Assembly (NCBI RefSeq): GCF_003315175.1
Contig: NZ_QNRQ01000003.1
Span: 124,001 to 188,000 of the forward strand
DNA: 64,000 nt
Source: Eoetvoesiella caeni
GTDB taxonomy: Bacteria > Pseudomonadota > Gammaproteobacteria > Burkholderiales > Burkholderiaceae_B
Reading direction: 5' to 3'
The translations under genes were made by a program, and so were the position numbers. The notes beneath the pieces are model-generated. The model searched no databases. It saw nothing but the letters and a program-made list of their open reading frames with translations, and was not told where the DNA came from. Positions 1-9,168 of this stretch are shown here, piece after piece (the stretch's first letter is position 1; each line of letters opens with the position of its first letter).

Positions 1-265
1 ACTGTTCCGGCCTGCGCAAAAATAAATTTCATACCATGCAAGCAATATAAACAGTTTGTTAGTGTAGCACCGCCCCATGCCCCGAACAAGTTGGAAAGCC
101 GCAAATCGGCCGCGGCAATGACGGCCATCGGCAGCGGCCGCTACGGGCTAACCCCAAATTTCAAATAGTTTTCCAAATGTTATTCTTGCGCTTTGGTTTT
201 GAGTTAGCCTGCACAATCCTACCAAGGCCACGCTGCCATATTCTCAAGACGCAACAGGATCGCCG

Positions 266-1390
266 ATGCACGACTCAAACGCAGGCGAATTTCTTAAATT
301 CGCCAACGTCAAGAAAACCTACGATCAAAAAACCCTGGTAGTCAAAGACTTCAGCCTGCATGTAAAGCAGGGCGAGTTCGTAACCTTGCTGGGCCCTTCG
401 GGTTCGGGCAAAACCACAGTCCTCATGATGCTGGCGGGCTTCGAGAACGTGACCAGCGGCAGCATTACCGTCGAAGGCCGCTCTATTACCCAGACAGCGC
501 CATACAAACGCAATATCGGCGTGGTCTTCCAGCACTATGCTCTTTTCCCGCACATGACGGTTGCGCAAAACCTGGCTTATCCGCTCAAGGTCCGACGCAT
601 GCCCAAGGCGCAAGTCAAGCAACGCGTCGATCGATACCTGGAACTGATCGAGCTGGAACAGTTCGGCAACCGGTATCCCGCCCAGCTCTCGGGCGGCCAG
701 CGGCAACGGGTTGCCCTTGCACGCGCCCTTATTTTCGAACCGACCCTGGTTCTCATGGACGAACCCCTGGGAGCCCTGGATAAAAAACTGCGCGAGCAAA
801 TGCAGTTTGAAATCACACGGCTGCATAAGCAACTGGGATTCACCGTTATTTACGTAACGCACGACCAGGCTGAAGCCCTGACCATGTCCAGCCGCATCGC
901 GGTCTTCAACAAGGGCGTCGTGCAGCAATATGCAACGCCCGACGACTTGTACGAGCGCCCGGCGAACGCCTTTGTGGCCAGCTTCATCGGCGAAAACAAC
1001 TTGATCCCCGCATCGTCGCCCGCCTTGGCCGCTGAGCGGCTTACAGCCAGCCTTGAATGCGGCGCGGCCGTTACAGCGCGCAACGGCGACTGCGATTCCA
1101 CCGACACAGAATGCGTCATATCCGTCCGTCCTGAAAAGCTGGCCATAGCCGCGCAAGGCCATGCCTACGACAACCAGGTCTTCGCCACGTTCATAGCCCG
1201 CCACTATGTGGGCGACTTCATCCGTTATTACTTCGCCTTGTCCGGCGGCAGCCATCTTGCCGTCAAGACGCTCAACGATACCAAGGCGCCCGACTTTACC
1301 GAAGGACAGTCCACAGTCCTGGGCTGGATGGCGAAAGACTGCTTTGCATTTAAAACCAGTACCTATACACCACAAGGAAAGCAACGATGA
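266..1390 (+). CDS. ABC transporter ATP-binding protein, polyamine (PotA) type
   Basis: This 374-residue protein is the ATPase of an importer of the spermidine/putrescine family and acts at the inner face of the cytoplasmic membrane. The Walker A motif GPSGSGKT is at about residues 43-50, the signature LSGGQRQR near 142, and Walker [13 protein letters not shown] near 160-171. The C-terminal third fits the TOBE substrate-regulatory domain usual in this family. The start is supported by AGGA at 256-259, ahead of ATG at 266. Its stop overlaps the start of the binding-protein gene (ATGA at 1387-1390), so translation is probably coupled. The actual substrate (polyamine, opine or amino-acid derivative) cannot be read from the sequence. 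Confidence 0.93.
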   Translation: MHDSNAGEFLKFANVKKTYDQKTLVVKDFSLHVKQGEFVTLLGPSGSGKTTVLMMLAGFENVTSGSITVEGRSITQTAPYKRNIGVVFQHYALFPHMTVAQNLAYPLKVRRMPKAQVKQRVDRYLELIELEQFGNRYPAQLSGGQRQRVALARALIFEPTLVLMDEPLGALDKKLREQMQFEITRLHKQLGFTVIYVTHDQAEALTMSSRIAVFNKGVVQQYATPDDLYERPANAFVASFIGENNLIPASSPALAAERLTASLECGAAVTARNGDCDSTDTECVISVRPEKLAIAAQGHAYDNQVFATFIARHYVGDFIRYYFALSGGSHLAVKTLNDTKAPDFTEGQSTVLGWMAKDCFAFKTSTYTPQGKQR

Positions 1391-2538
1391 GGAAGCTAGA
1401 AAATCCCCACACGGGCAGGCAGGACAAGACTCGTTCATCCCGTGGCCGGCGGATGCCGGACACGAAGCCCAGGCTTGGCGGATCGGGCAAGCTTGCGGGG
1501 TTTGCCCTGGTTCTAGGGCTGGCCCTGGGCGCCACGGCGCATGCCAAGGACGAACTGACGGTCGTTTCTTTTGGCGGCGCCTACGGCGCCACCCAGAAGC
1601 TGCATCAAATCGATCCTTATGTTGCCAAGACTGGCAAGAAAGTTCTCTTTGAGAACTATGCCGGCGGCGTCGCCGAACTGAAGGCACAAGTGGGCTCGGG
1701 CAAAATCCAGTGGGATGTGGTCGACGTGGAAACCATCGACCTCGAACGCGCATGCTCCGAGGGGCTGCTGGAAGCCATTCCGCGCAACATCCTGCTGCCC
1801 GGCGATGACGGCACCCCCGCGGAAAAAGACTTCTTTCCGGCCGCGCTTGAAAACGAATGCGGCGTAGGCGAAATCATCTATAGCACTATCTACGCCTACA
1901 ACGACAAAACCATAGGCGACAAAAAGCCGACCACCCTGAACGATTTGTTCGACCTTAAAAAATTTCCGGGCAAACGCGCCTTGCGCAAGCGAGCCCAGTT
2001 CAACATGGAGTGGGCCCTGTTGGCCGACGGCGTGAAACCGGCCGAGCTATACAAGACCCTGGCAACGCCCGAAGGCCAAGCCAGGGCTTTCGCCAAGCTG
2101 GACACAATCAAGAAAGACGTGGTCTGGTTCGACAGTTGGTCACAGGCGCCCCAATTGCTTAACGACGGCGGCGCCATCATGGTGCAATCGGCCAACGGCC
2201 GCATCTTCAACGCCATCCAGCACGAAGGCAAGCCTTTCACCATCGTCTGGAACAACAATATGTACGACCTGGGCGCCTGGAGCATCGTCAAGGGCACACC
2301 CAAGCTGAAACAGGCGCTGGAGTTCGTCGCCTTCGCCACCAGCACCAAGGCGCTTACGGGATTCCAGGACGTGGCCTACGGCCCTCCGCGCAAGTCATCC
2401 ATGGCCCAGGTCGACAAAGCCATCGTCCAGGCTTTGCCTACTTCGCATCTGGATGAAGGCACACGCGTCGACAGTGTTTTCTGGGCCGACTACGGCGAAT
2501 CGCTGGGCGAAAAATTCAACGAGTGGCTGCTTAAGTAA
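1387..2538 (+). CDS. ABC transporter periplasmic substrate-binding protein, PotD-like
   Basis: This 383-residue protein is predicted to be the periplasmic receptor of the importer encoded around it. A hydrophobic stretch at about residues 35-50 followed by AHA suggests signal peptidase I cleavage near residue 53. The mature part starts DELTVVSFGGAYG, as in PotD/PotF-type binding proteins. The n-region is unusually long (over 30 residues). A second ATG at 1453 would give a normal signal peptide, but the strong AAGGA at 1374-1378 sits 8 bases before 1387, so I keep the upstream start. The next gene begins on the base after its stop codon. The ligand is unknown. Confidence 0.9.
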   Translation: MRKLENPHTGRQDKTRSSRGRRMPDTKPRLGGSGKLAGFALVLGLALGATAHAKDELTVVSFGGAYGATQKLHQIDPYVAKTGKKVLFENYAGGVAELKAQVGSGKIQWDVVDVETIDLERACSEGLLEAIPRNILLPGDDGTPAEKDFFPAALENECGVGEIIYSTIYAYNDKTIGDKKPTTLNDLFDLKKFPGKRALRKRAQFNMEWALLADGVKPAELYKTLATPEGQARAFAKLDTIKKDVVWFDSWSQAPQLLNDGGAIMVQSANGRIFNAIQHEGKPFTIVWNNNMYDLGAWSIVKGTPKLKQALEFVAFATSTKALTGFQDVAYGPPRKSSMAQVDKAIVQALPTSHLDEGTRVDSVFWADYGESLGEKFNEWLLK

Positions 2539-3783
2539 ATGTCGACGATCACGGCAGAGCTGACCGCCGGCGAAGTACGCGCGGAACGGCGCGAACTGCG
2601 CCGGCGCAAGCGTACGGCTTTGTTGCTGGTCGTACCCTTGCTGGCGTTCATAGTTTTTGCATTCGTTGCGCCCATTGCCAGCATGTTGTACCGCAGCGTG
2701 TACAACCCTACGGTTGTCGAGCTGATCCCACGTACCATAAGCGGGCTGGCCGAATGGAAAAACACCGAATTGCCGCAGCCCGCCACGTTTACCGTTATGG
2801 CGCAAGAGCTCAGGCAGTTGGCCGAAAGCCGCCAGGCTGGTATTTTGGCCGCGGCAGTGAACCGCAGCTATCCCGGTTCCTCCAGCCTGATCAATGCCAC
2901 GGCGCGCAAGATGAACCGCCTGACCGAAGCGCAATTGGCCGCCGAGGGAGCGGCGGCTTTGCGCCAGTCCGATCCGCGCTGGAACGAGCCCGAACTGTGG
3001 CGGTCGATCCGGCAGGCGGGACGCGCTTATACCGACAACAACTACCTGACCGCGCTTGATCTCGAGCGCAACGCGCAAGGCCAGATCCAATGGCGCGACT
3101 CCGTCCGGATCTACGTGCAGCTTTATAGCAAGACCCTGGGCATTGCCATAACCATTACCCTGCTGTGCATAGTACTGGGCTACCCCCTGGCCTACTATCT
3201 GTCCCAGGCACCGCGGCGCGTGGCCAGCGCCCTGATGATCCTGGTGCTGCTGCCCTTCTGGACCTCGTTCCTGGTGCGCACCACTTCGTGGATCGCGCTG
3301 CTGCAAACCAACGGCGTATTCAATTCCATACTCGAAGCGCTGGGCCTGATCGATGCACCGCTGGAAATGATGTACACGCGCTTTGCCACCGTCATATCCA
3401 TGACGCACATCCTGCTGCCCTTCATGATCCTGCCGCTGTACAGCGTCATGCGCGGCATCGACCCTGGCTACGTACGCGCAGCCGTCTCGCTGGGAAGCCG
3501 GCCCTGGCGCGCGTTCCTGTGGGTTTTCCTGCCGCTGAGCCTGCCCGGGCTAAGCGCGGGCAGCTTGCTGGTCTTCATTATTTCGGTGGGCTACTACATT
3601 ACCCCGGCCCTGCTGGGCGGCACCGACGGGCAGATGATAGCCAACATCATCGCCTTCCATATGCAGCACTCGAACAACTGGGGCCTGGCGGCCGCTCTTG
3701 GCACATTGCTGCTGGTGCTCATCCTGACGCTGTACTGGGTGTACGACCGACTGGTCGGCGCCAGCAACATCAAACTGGGCTAA
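2539..3783 (+). CDS. ABC transporter permease, PotB-like
   Basis: This 414-residue inner-membrane permease is the first of two transmembrane subunits of the polyamine-type importer. A first membrane helix lies at about residues 28-50. It is followed by a hydrophilic periplasmic segment of roughly 130 residues and then five further helices with the binding-protein-dependent transport fold (AAVSLGSRPWRAFLWVFLPL is the EAA-type loop that docks the ATPase). The long periplasmic insertion is common in PotB relatives of this subgroup. The gene begins directly after the binding-protein stop, so it is surely in the same operon. Confidence 0.92.
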   Translation: MSTITAELTAGEVRAERRELRRRKRTALLLVVPLLAFIVFAFVAPIASMLYRSVYNPTVVELIPRTISGLAEWKNTELPQPATFTVMAQELRQLAESRQAGILAAAVNRSYPGSSSLINATARKMNRLTEAQLAAEGAAALRQSDPRWNEPELWRSIRQAGRAYTDNNYLTALDLERNAQGQIQWRDSVRIYVQLYSKTLGIAITITLLCIVLGYPLAYYLSQAPRRVASALMILVLLPFWTSFLVRTTSWIALLQTNGVFNSILEALGLIDAPLEMMYTRFATVISMTHILLPFMILPLYSVMRGIDPGYVRAAVSLGSRPWRAFLWVFLPLSLPGLSAGSLLVFIISVGYYITPALLGGTDGQMIANIIAFHMQHSNNWGLAAALGTLLLVLILTLYWVYDRLVGASNIKLG

Positions 3784-3788
3784 GCGGC

Positions 3789-4646
3789 ATGAAGACACGT
3801 CCATCTTATTACTCATGGCGGCACAAGGCCGGCGTATATGCGCTGAAGCTGGCGGCCTGGGCTGTGTTGTTTTTCCTTATCCTGCCCGTCCTGATCGTGA
3901 TCCCGCTGTCGTTCAATGCTGAGCCCTTTTTCAGCTTCACGCGCGGCATGATGCAGCTGGACCCCAATGCCTACTCCCTTGAATGGTACAGGTCCATCCT
4001 GGACAGTCCAAAATGGCTGCTGGCAATCCGCAACAGCTTTTTCATAGGCCTGTGCGCCACACTTATTGCCACCACCTTGGGCACGCTTGCGGCAGTGGGC
4101 CTGGCCAATGCCAACATGCCTTTTCGGCGCGCCATTACCGCCCTATTGCTGGCGCCCATGATCGTGCCGCTTATCATTGTGGCGGCGGGAATGTTCTTTT
4201 TCTATGCCCGCTTCGACCTGGTCGGCTCTTTCACGGGCATCATCATTGCGCACGCGGCCCTGGGCATACCTTTCGTCATCATCACCGTTACGGCAACCTT
4301 GTCGGGCTTCGACCGCTCGCTTTACCAAGCGGGGCTAAGCCTTGGCGCCTCGCCGCTGAAAGTATTCAGCAGCGTTGTCGTCCCGGTGATCCGCCCCGGC
4401 GTCATCTCGGGCGCCCTCTTCGCCTTTGCCACATCGTTCGACGAGATCGTGCTGGTCCTGTTCCTGGCCGGGCCCGAGCAAGTCACCATCCCCCGCCAGA
4501 TGTATTCGGGCCTGCGCGAGCAAATCAACCCCAGCATCCTGGCCATCGCCAGCCTGCTGATCCTTATGTCGATAGCCTTGCTGGGCACGCTGGAGCTGCT
4601 GCAACGCCGCGGCGAAAAAGTCCGCGCGCAGGGCAACGGCGCTTGA
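3789..4646 (+). CDS. ABC transporter permease, PotC-like
   Basis: This 285-residue protein is the second permease of the importer, with about six membrane helices and an EAA-type loop (AGLSLGASPLKVFSSVVVPV). I place the start at ATG 3789, five bases after the PotB-like stop. The frame is open much further upstream, but that part lies inside the PotB-like gene and reads as shadow sequence. The gene closes the four-gene operon ATPase, binding protein, permease, permease. A GC-rich hairpin (CCAGCG/CGCTGG near 4669-4686) follows but has no T-run, so a factor-independent terminator is not convincing. Confidence 0.92.
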   Translation: MKTRPSYYSWRHKAGVYALKLAAWAVLFFLILPVLIVIPLSFNAEPFFSFTRGMMQLDPNAYSLEWYRSILDSPKWLLAIRNSFFIGLCATLIATTLGTLAAVGLANANMPFRRAITALLLAPMIVPLIIVAAGMFFFYARFDLVGSFTGIIIAHAALGIPFVIITVTATLSGFDRSLYQAGLSLGASPLKVFSSVVVPVIRPGVISGALFAFATSFDEIVLVLFLAGPEQVTIPRQMYSGLREQINPSILAIASLLILMSIALLGTLELLQRRGEKVRAQGNGA

Positions 4647-4766
4647 AGCGTTTCCTTATTGGTTGGCACCAGCGGGTTCGCGCTGGGGTTAACCACATAG
4701 CATATATCCGCTGAAGCGGCTAGCATGCCCGGTAACCATTACTTGCCAAAAGAAAGGGTTCAACGC

Positions 4767-5570
4767 ATGAAGAAAAGGCCGGGTCTTGTATTTGCACTAT
4801 CGTTGTTGTCAGCCGCAAGCTTGTGTTACTGGCCTGCGGCTTTTAGCGAACCAAGCGCCTATATTGGCTTGTTCGGGGGCCATGGCGCCGCCAGTTCGAC
4901 AAGTTTGCAGCAAAAAGGCGCGGTGCTTCTTCCTTCCCCTCTTCCACCACTGCCGATCAACGCCAGCGGCAACACCGGTGGCAGCACTCATGTTTCATTG
5001 GCAGGTATCCAGGCCGGCTATGAATGGAGCGCCCTGGACCTGGGAGATTCCAAATGGGCCCTGAAGCCCGCTTTGGAACTTGAAGGCATTTACCTTGGCA
5101 AGCACTCGCCCCAGGGCACGATGCCGGTCATTCCCCGCGCCCTGGGCACGCAGTACGTGACCATTCCCATGACGGCCGGTGTTTTTCTGGCAAACGCGGT
5201 CTTCAGCTTGCAAACGCCATATTCCAGCAAAGTTTTTCCTTATATTGGCGCCGGCGCGGGGGTGGCTGTCGTGTCGATAAAAGATTCGGACTCGGCAAAT
5301 CCTTCAGAGCCCGGCATCAACCACTTCAATTCGGATCCCAATGCATCGGACTCCGCCCTTGCCCTGCAGTTCAAGGCCGGGATCAAAGGAGAAATAGCCA
5401 AAAATCTGTCGCTGTTTGCTGAATACAGATATCTTTCCATTTATTCAACAAGCTATAACTTCGGATCGACCGACTATCCCGGGGTGCACTTTCCCACAAA
5501 GCGCTGGCATGTAAACCTGGGCCGCCAGAACTACAATCTGTTCGTAGCCGGCCTGCAATATAAATTCTGA
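4767..5570 (+). CDS. outer-membrane beta-barrel protein (OmpW/OmpA-barrel-like), function unknown
   Basis: This 267-residue protein starts with a Lys/Arg n-region and a hydrophobic core, with likely cleavage near residue 27. Its glycine-rich, alternating polar/apolar segments end in a C-terminal aromatic residue (LQYKF), the signal usual for insertion by the BAM complex. Segments such as FPYIGAGAGVAVV and LSLFAEYRYLSIY look like barrel strands of small porin-like proteins. The start at 4767 is chosen because GAAAGGG lies at 4752-4758 and the signal peptide begins there; an ATG 42 bases upstream adds only a hydrophilic tail. It stands alone between the ABC operon and the tRNA. No specific function can be given. 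Confidence 0.75.
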   Translation: MKKRPGLVFALSLLSAASLCYWPAAFSEPSAYIGLFGGHGAASSTSLQQKGAVLLPSPLPPLPINASGNTGGSTHVSLAGIQAGYEWSALDLGDSKWALKPALELEGIYLGKHSPQGTMPVIPRALGTQYVTIPMTAGVFLANAVFSLQTPYSSKVFPYIGAGAGVAVVSIKDSDSANPSEPGINHFNSDPNASDSALALQFKAGIKGEIAKNLSLFAEYRYLSIYSTSYNFGSTDYPGVHFPTKRWHVNLGRQNYNLFVAGLQYKF

Positions 5571-5608
5571 CCGCATACCACCCGTACCAATCGGAAATTG
5601 CAGGCAAC

Positions 5609-5640
5609 AAAAAAGCCGCTATCCCTATGAAGGGCGCGGC
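5609..5640 (-). terminator. intrinsic terminator of tRNA-Val
   Basis: Read on the minus strand, a GCCGC/GCGGC stem (5636-5640 with 5615-5619), with an inner CCCT/AGGG pairing, is followed at once by six T (5609-5614). It lies 37 bases beyond the tRNA 3' end and could also act on the convergent barrel-protein transcript. Confidence 0.75.
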
Positions 5641-5676
5641 CAATTGGGCAATGCTGGGTACTGATTGAAAGTGTCT

Positions 5677-5753
5677 TGGTAGGCAGTACTGGATTCGAAC
5701 CAGCGACCTCTACGATGTCAACGTAGCGCTCTAACCAACTGAGCTAACCGCCT
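5677..5753 (-). tRNA. tRNA-Val (anticodon GAC)
   Basis: The minus strand folds as a complete cloverleaf. The acceptor stem is AGGCGGT/ACTGCCT, the D-stem GCTC/GAGC and the anticodon stem CTACG/CGTAG with loop TTGACAT (anticodon GAC). The T-arm is GCTGG-TTCGAAT-CCAGT with one G-T pair. The CCA end is encoded (5677-5679). Length is 77 nucleotides including CCA. It has its own promoter and terminator and no integrase or attachment-site duplication beside it. Confidence 0.97.
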
Positions 5754-5769
5754 GCTTTGAAAGAACGCA

Positions 5770-5799
5770 ATTCTAACCTATTAACTTTGAACTTGTCAA
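5770..5799 (-). promoter_or_regulatory. sigma-70 promoter for tRNA-Val
   Basis: On the minus strand TTGACA (5794-5799) is followed after 18 bases by TAGAAT (5770-5775), placing the start of transcription about 10 bases before the tRNA. The -35 box overlaps the stop codon of the upstream glycosyltransferase gene. Confidence 0.8.
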
Positions 5800-6926
5800 A
5801 ACGCGGGCTCTTTTTGGGCAGCGGGAGCGCCGGCCAGCCATTTCAGATAACTGCGTTCCATGTGCTTCGCCATGCGCTGAACGGTAAAGCGCGCGCTGTG
5901 TCCCAGGATGCTTGCGCCGGCCTGGCCCATGGATTTGCGCAGGTCCGGATCGTCTACCAGGCGAGTCAAGGCATGGATCAACGCCGGCTCATCGCCGCAT
6001 GGCACCAAAAAACCTGTTATGCCATCGACCACGGCCTCCGGCACCCCGCCGACTCGAGTGCCCACGACAGGAAGGCCGCAGAATTCCGCCTCGAGAAAAG
6101 CTGTACCCAGGGCCTCGAACTGCGTTGCCAAAGCGAATATATTGCTGCCCGACAAGATATTGGCAATATCGTCGCGCCGCCCAAGAAAATGCATTCTTGC
6201 GGCATGGCCCAATTCAAGCGCGTGCTGCTGCAAAGGCTCCCATTGTGATCCGGAGCCGACAAAAACCAGGCGAACGTTGTTCCGTACCTGCATAATTTGC
6301 GCCATGGCGTCCATCAATTGCCGCTGTCCTTTCTGAACGCGCAAGTGTCCGACACAACAAACCACAATATCGCTCTCCGGTATGGACAGTTCCAATCGCA
6401 GGCTGGAATGCTCCAGCCTATGCATTGCGGCTATTGCGGTGTGCACGGTGGCGACATCGGCGGGTTCCACTTGGCGCTTGATCAGTTGCTCGCGCACGCA
6501 GTCGCTTACAGCAACGACCTTGTGCGGCAAACCGGTATAGGTCCAAAGCGAGCCTGGCGGCTTTGCCAGATGGCGGGTGCGGACTATCAAGGGAGTGCCC
6601 GCAAGCCGTCCGGCCGCGGCCGCGATAACGGTATCGCGCCGACTATGCGTGTTCAACACGTCGAAGCGCCCCGCCCGCAAAATGCACGCAACTTTATAGA
6701 TGCCTTTCAAATAATTGGCAATGCCATCCATTTTCAGCAGATGCACACGAAAACCTTCGCGCATCAACCTTTCGCCCAGCATCGAACCGGGCTGGCAGAT
6801 GGCTTCAAGGAAATGACCACGCTCGCGCATTGCCATCATTTCCTTGAATACCCTGTGCTCTTGCCCGCCGAATGTGCCGGCGGCTTCGGAGTGAATAATG
6901 CGCAAAGGCCGATCGGCAAAATCCAT
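5796..6926 (-). CDS. glycosyltransferase family 4 (GT-B fold)
   Basis: This 376-residue cytoplasmic or membrane-associated sugar transferase probably acts on a lipopolysaccharide or other surface glycan. The N-terminal half starts LRIIHSEAAGTFGGQEHRV, matching the acceptor-side GT-B domain with its early glycine loop. The C-terminal half has VFVGSGSQWEPL and FEALGTAFLEAEFCGLPVVG, the E-x7-E type nucleotide-sugar site of family 4. I choose the start at 6926 because AAGGGGTG lies just before it; upstream in-frame starts add about 30 residues without family character. It is a single gene with no neighbouring surface-polysaccharide genes, as seen for some core lipopolysaccharide transferases. Donor and acceptor are unknown. 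Confidence 0.85.
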   Translation of the reverse strand: MDFADRPLRIIHSEAAGTFGGQEHRVFKEMMAMRERGHFLEAICQPGSMLGERLMREGFRVHLLKMDGIANYLKGIYKVACILRAGRFDVLNTHSRRDTVIAAAAGRLAGTPLIVRTRHLAKPPGSLWTYTGLPHKVVAVSDCVREQLIKRQVEPADVATVHTAIAAMHRLEHSSLRLELSIPESDIVVCCVGHLRVQKGQRQLMDAMAQIMQVRNNVRLVFVGSGSQWEPLQQHALELGHAARMHFLGRRDDIANILSGSNIFALATQFEALGTAFLEAEFCGLPVVGTRVGGVPEAVVDGITGFLVPCGDEPALIHALTRLVDDPDLRKSMGQAGASILGHSARFTVQRMAKHMERSYLKWLAGAPAAQKEPAF

Positions 6927-7149
6927 GATCGTCACCCCTTCAAAATTTTGACCAGTCCTCATAATAATCATCGCGTCACCCCAAATGCGTTGGAATGAAA
7001 CTCGGTGAAACAACATCCCAGAAAATGCGTCTCAAGCTGACGCGAGCCTGATAGCCCGCGGGGCTTAAGCAAAGCGGGCCCAGCGTGACGGGTTACAAGA
7101 AAGCACTTAGACTACGGGCAATACCAGCAACCCTGAATACGTCCCAAAC

Positions 7150-9048
7150 ATGAGAAAATCGTTACGTCCTTGGCTGTCCGCGCTTGTTCTGGCAGCCCTG
7201 CTCGGCGCCTGCACCGGACCTGGCGGTCAGCAGGCCGCAGCGCCAGAAGCCCGTAGCCAGGCTGTCGACCTGAGCATTACTCTTTTACATATTAATGATC
7301 ACCATTCGCATCTGGATGAAGACATTCTTCCTTTGCAATTGGAAACCGCAGCAGGCATACGCGAGCGCGTCAATTTGCCGGTGGGCGGCTTCGCGCGCGT
7401 GGCCAGCGCCATGAAAAACCTTGAAGCCGCGCGGCCCAATGTCGTCAAAATCCATGCCGGCGACGCCATAACGGGCGATCTGTTTTACAACCTGACCCAA
7501 GGGCGGGCCGATGCCGCACTGATGAATCTTGTTTGCTTCGATACCTTTACCCTGGGCAATCACGAATTCGACAATGGCGATGCCGGGCTGAAAGTATTTC
7601 TGGACTATCTGCGCCAAGGAAACTGCAAAACCAAGGTATTGAGCGCCAATGTTCATTTCGGGCCGGGCTCCGCGCTTAACCCGGCCAAGGCGCCCCATTG
7701 GGTGCAGCCTTCCACCATTATCGAGCGCGACGGGCGCAAAATAGGCTTTATCGGCATTACCACCGCCGACAAAACCAAAAACTCGTCCCGCCCCGACAGA
7801 GACACTTTGTTTACCGACGAGGCCGCTACCGCCCAGGCCGAAATAGACCGCTTGACTGCGCAAGGCGTTCAATACATCGTGCTTCAGACGCACTACGGCT
7901 ATAAGGCCGACAAGAAACTGGCGCGCAGGCTACACGGCGTGGATGTCATCGTGGGCGGCGACTCGCATACCTTGCTTGGACCCGACTCCCTGAAACGCTT
8001 TGGCCTTTCGCCGCAAGGCCCCTACCCCACCATGGCCTCCGGGCTGGACGGCAAGCGCGTCTGCGTGGTTCAGGCGGGCCAGTACGCCTATGTGGTGGGC
8101 GAGCTGCGCGTGGACTTCGACAAGCAAGGAAACGTGCTGGGCTGCATCGGCACACCGCATGTACTGGTCGGCGACCGTTACGCCAGGGCCGACAAGTCGC
8201 GCACGCCATTCACGCCCGATGAAGCCGCCACCATCCGGAAAGACATAGGCGATTCCAGCGGGCTGCTGCTGCCCAGCACGCCCGATGCCGCCGCACTGGA
8301 GCTTCTGGCACCCTACAAGATGCAAAAGGAGGCCTTCGGGGCCGCTGTCATCGCCACTGCGCAAAACGACTTGTGCCTGAGGCGTGTGCCAGGCACGAAC
8401 GCCGCGCGACGGCACTCGACCCTGGGCGCGGCCTGCGACCTTGATCCGCACGTCCAGGCGCACGGCGGCGATATCCAGCAACTCGTCGCCGAAGCGTTCT
8501 TGCAGCAAGGCAAAAAATACTTCAACGCCGAGCTGTCCATTCTGAACGGCGGCGGCGTACGCATGGATCTAAGCCGCGGCCCCGTTACCGTCAAGGACGT
8601 CTACACTGTTCTGCCGTTCAAGAATACCCTGGTTCAATTGAAAGCCACGGGAGCCGAAATCAAGGCCGCCCTGGAAGAAGCCGTCGATGCGGCGCTGGCA
8701 ACCCGGCCCAGCGCCGGCGCCTATCCGTACTCGGCGGGACTGCGATGGACAATAGACGCTCGCCAGCCCAAGGGCTCGAGGCTGTCGACTATGGAGATAC
8801 GTGGCCAGAACGGCCAATACAGGCCGTTCGATCTGGACAGGACCTGGAATGTCGCCACTATTTCGTTTCTAGCCGACGGGCAGGATCACTACGGCGCATT
8901 CAAAGACATTACCGGAGCGCGGCGCATCGATGTGGGACTTGATTACGCCCAGACCCTGCTGGACTATATTGCCGCTTTGCCCGGCGACCGGAAAGTCCTG
9001 CGCAAGCCGCCAACCAGCTTCTACAGCACGCACAGGTTGATAGAATAG
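7150..9048 (+). CDS. nadN: periplasmic lipoprotein 5'-nucleotidase, NadN-like
   Basis: This 632-residue protein is a surface or periplasmic metallophosphoesterase that removes phosphate from nucleotides; NadN members also split NAD. The signal peptide ends in the lipobox LLGAC, giving a lipid-anchored Cys at about residue 21. Metal-site motifs INDHHSH (about residues 50-56) and GNHEFD (about 137-142) mark the N-terminal dinuclear metal domain. GGGVRMDLSRG and the C-terminal region fit the 5'-nucleotidase substrate domain. The INDHHSH form, rather than the usual ND-x-HG, resembles NadN. It is a single gene, convergent with trpF. The NAD role is inferred; general 5'-nucleotidase activity is safer. 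Confidence 0.82.
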   Translation: MRKSLRPWLSALVLAALLGACTGPGGQQAAAPEARSQAVDLSITLLHINDHHSHLDEDILPLQLETAAGIRERVNLPVGGFARVASAMKNLEAARPNVVKIHAGDAITGDLFYNLTQGRADAALMNLVCFDTFTLGNHEFDNGDAGLKVFLDYLRQGNCKTKVLSANVHFGPGSALNPAKAPHWVQPSTIIERDGRKIGFIGITTADKTKNSSRPDRDTLFTDEAATAQAEIDRLTAQGVQYIVLQTHYGYKADKKLARRLHGVDVIVGGDSHTLLGPDSLKRFGLSPQGPYPTMASGLDGKRVCVVQAGQYAYVVGELRVDFDKQGNVLGCIGTPHVLVGDRYARADKSRTPFTPDEAATIRKDIGDSSGLLLPSTPDAAALELLAPYKMQKEAFGAAVIATAQNDLCLRRVPGTNAARRHSTLGAACDLDPHVQAHGGDIQQLVAEAFLQQGKKYFNAELSILNGGGVRMDLSRGPVTVKDVYTVLPFKNTLVQLKATGAEIKAALEEAVDAALATRPSAGAYPYSAGLRWTIDARQPKGSRLSTMEIRGQNGQYRPFDLDRTWNVATISFLADGQDHYGAFKDITGARRIDVGLDYAQTLLDYIAALPGDRKVLRKPPTSFYSTHRLIE

Positions 9049-9141
9049 AAAGCTGGCTTCGGGCGGCGTAAGCCTATTGCTGCAGACGCCGGGCGAAAAA
9101 TATCGTTGCTTGCACGTGCCTGGGGCCGAAGATCAAAAGGC

Positions 9142-9155
9142 GGGTATCGATACCC
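9142..9155. repeat. perfect 14-bp palindrome GGGTATCGATACCC
   Basis: This fully self-complementary sequence lies in the 120-base gap between the convergent nadN-like and trpF genes. No terminator T-run follows, and its role is unknown. Confidence 0.6.
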
Positions 9156-9168
9156 ACTTCGAAAGCCA

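Noticed and set aside
1-265. Promoter or operator for the polyamine-type ABC operon
   Set aside because: The 265 bases upstream contain AT-rich stretches and GGCCGC-type dyads, but I could not find a -35/-10 pair good enough to report.
275-1753. A 492-codon open frame on the minus strand opposite the first ABC genes
   Set aside because: It is antisense to a clear ATPase and binding protein, and its product is low-complexity without motifs.
3165-3788. Upstream extension of the second permease to 3165
   Set aside because: The extension lies inside the first permease gene in another frame and does not encode membrane helices; ATG 3789 fits the family.
5600-7016. Genomic island at tRNA-Val
   Set aside because: A lone glycosyltransferase borders the tRNA, but there is no integrase, no duplicated tRNA 3' end and no mobility gene; the tRNA has ordinary promoter and terminator.
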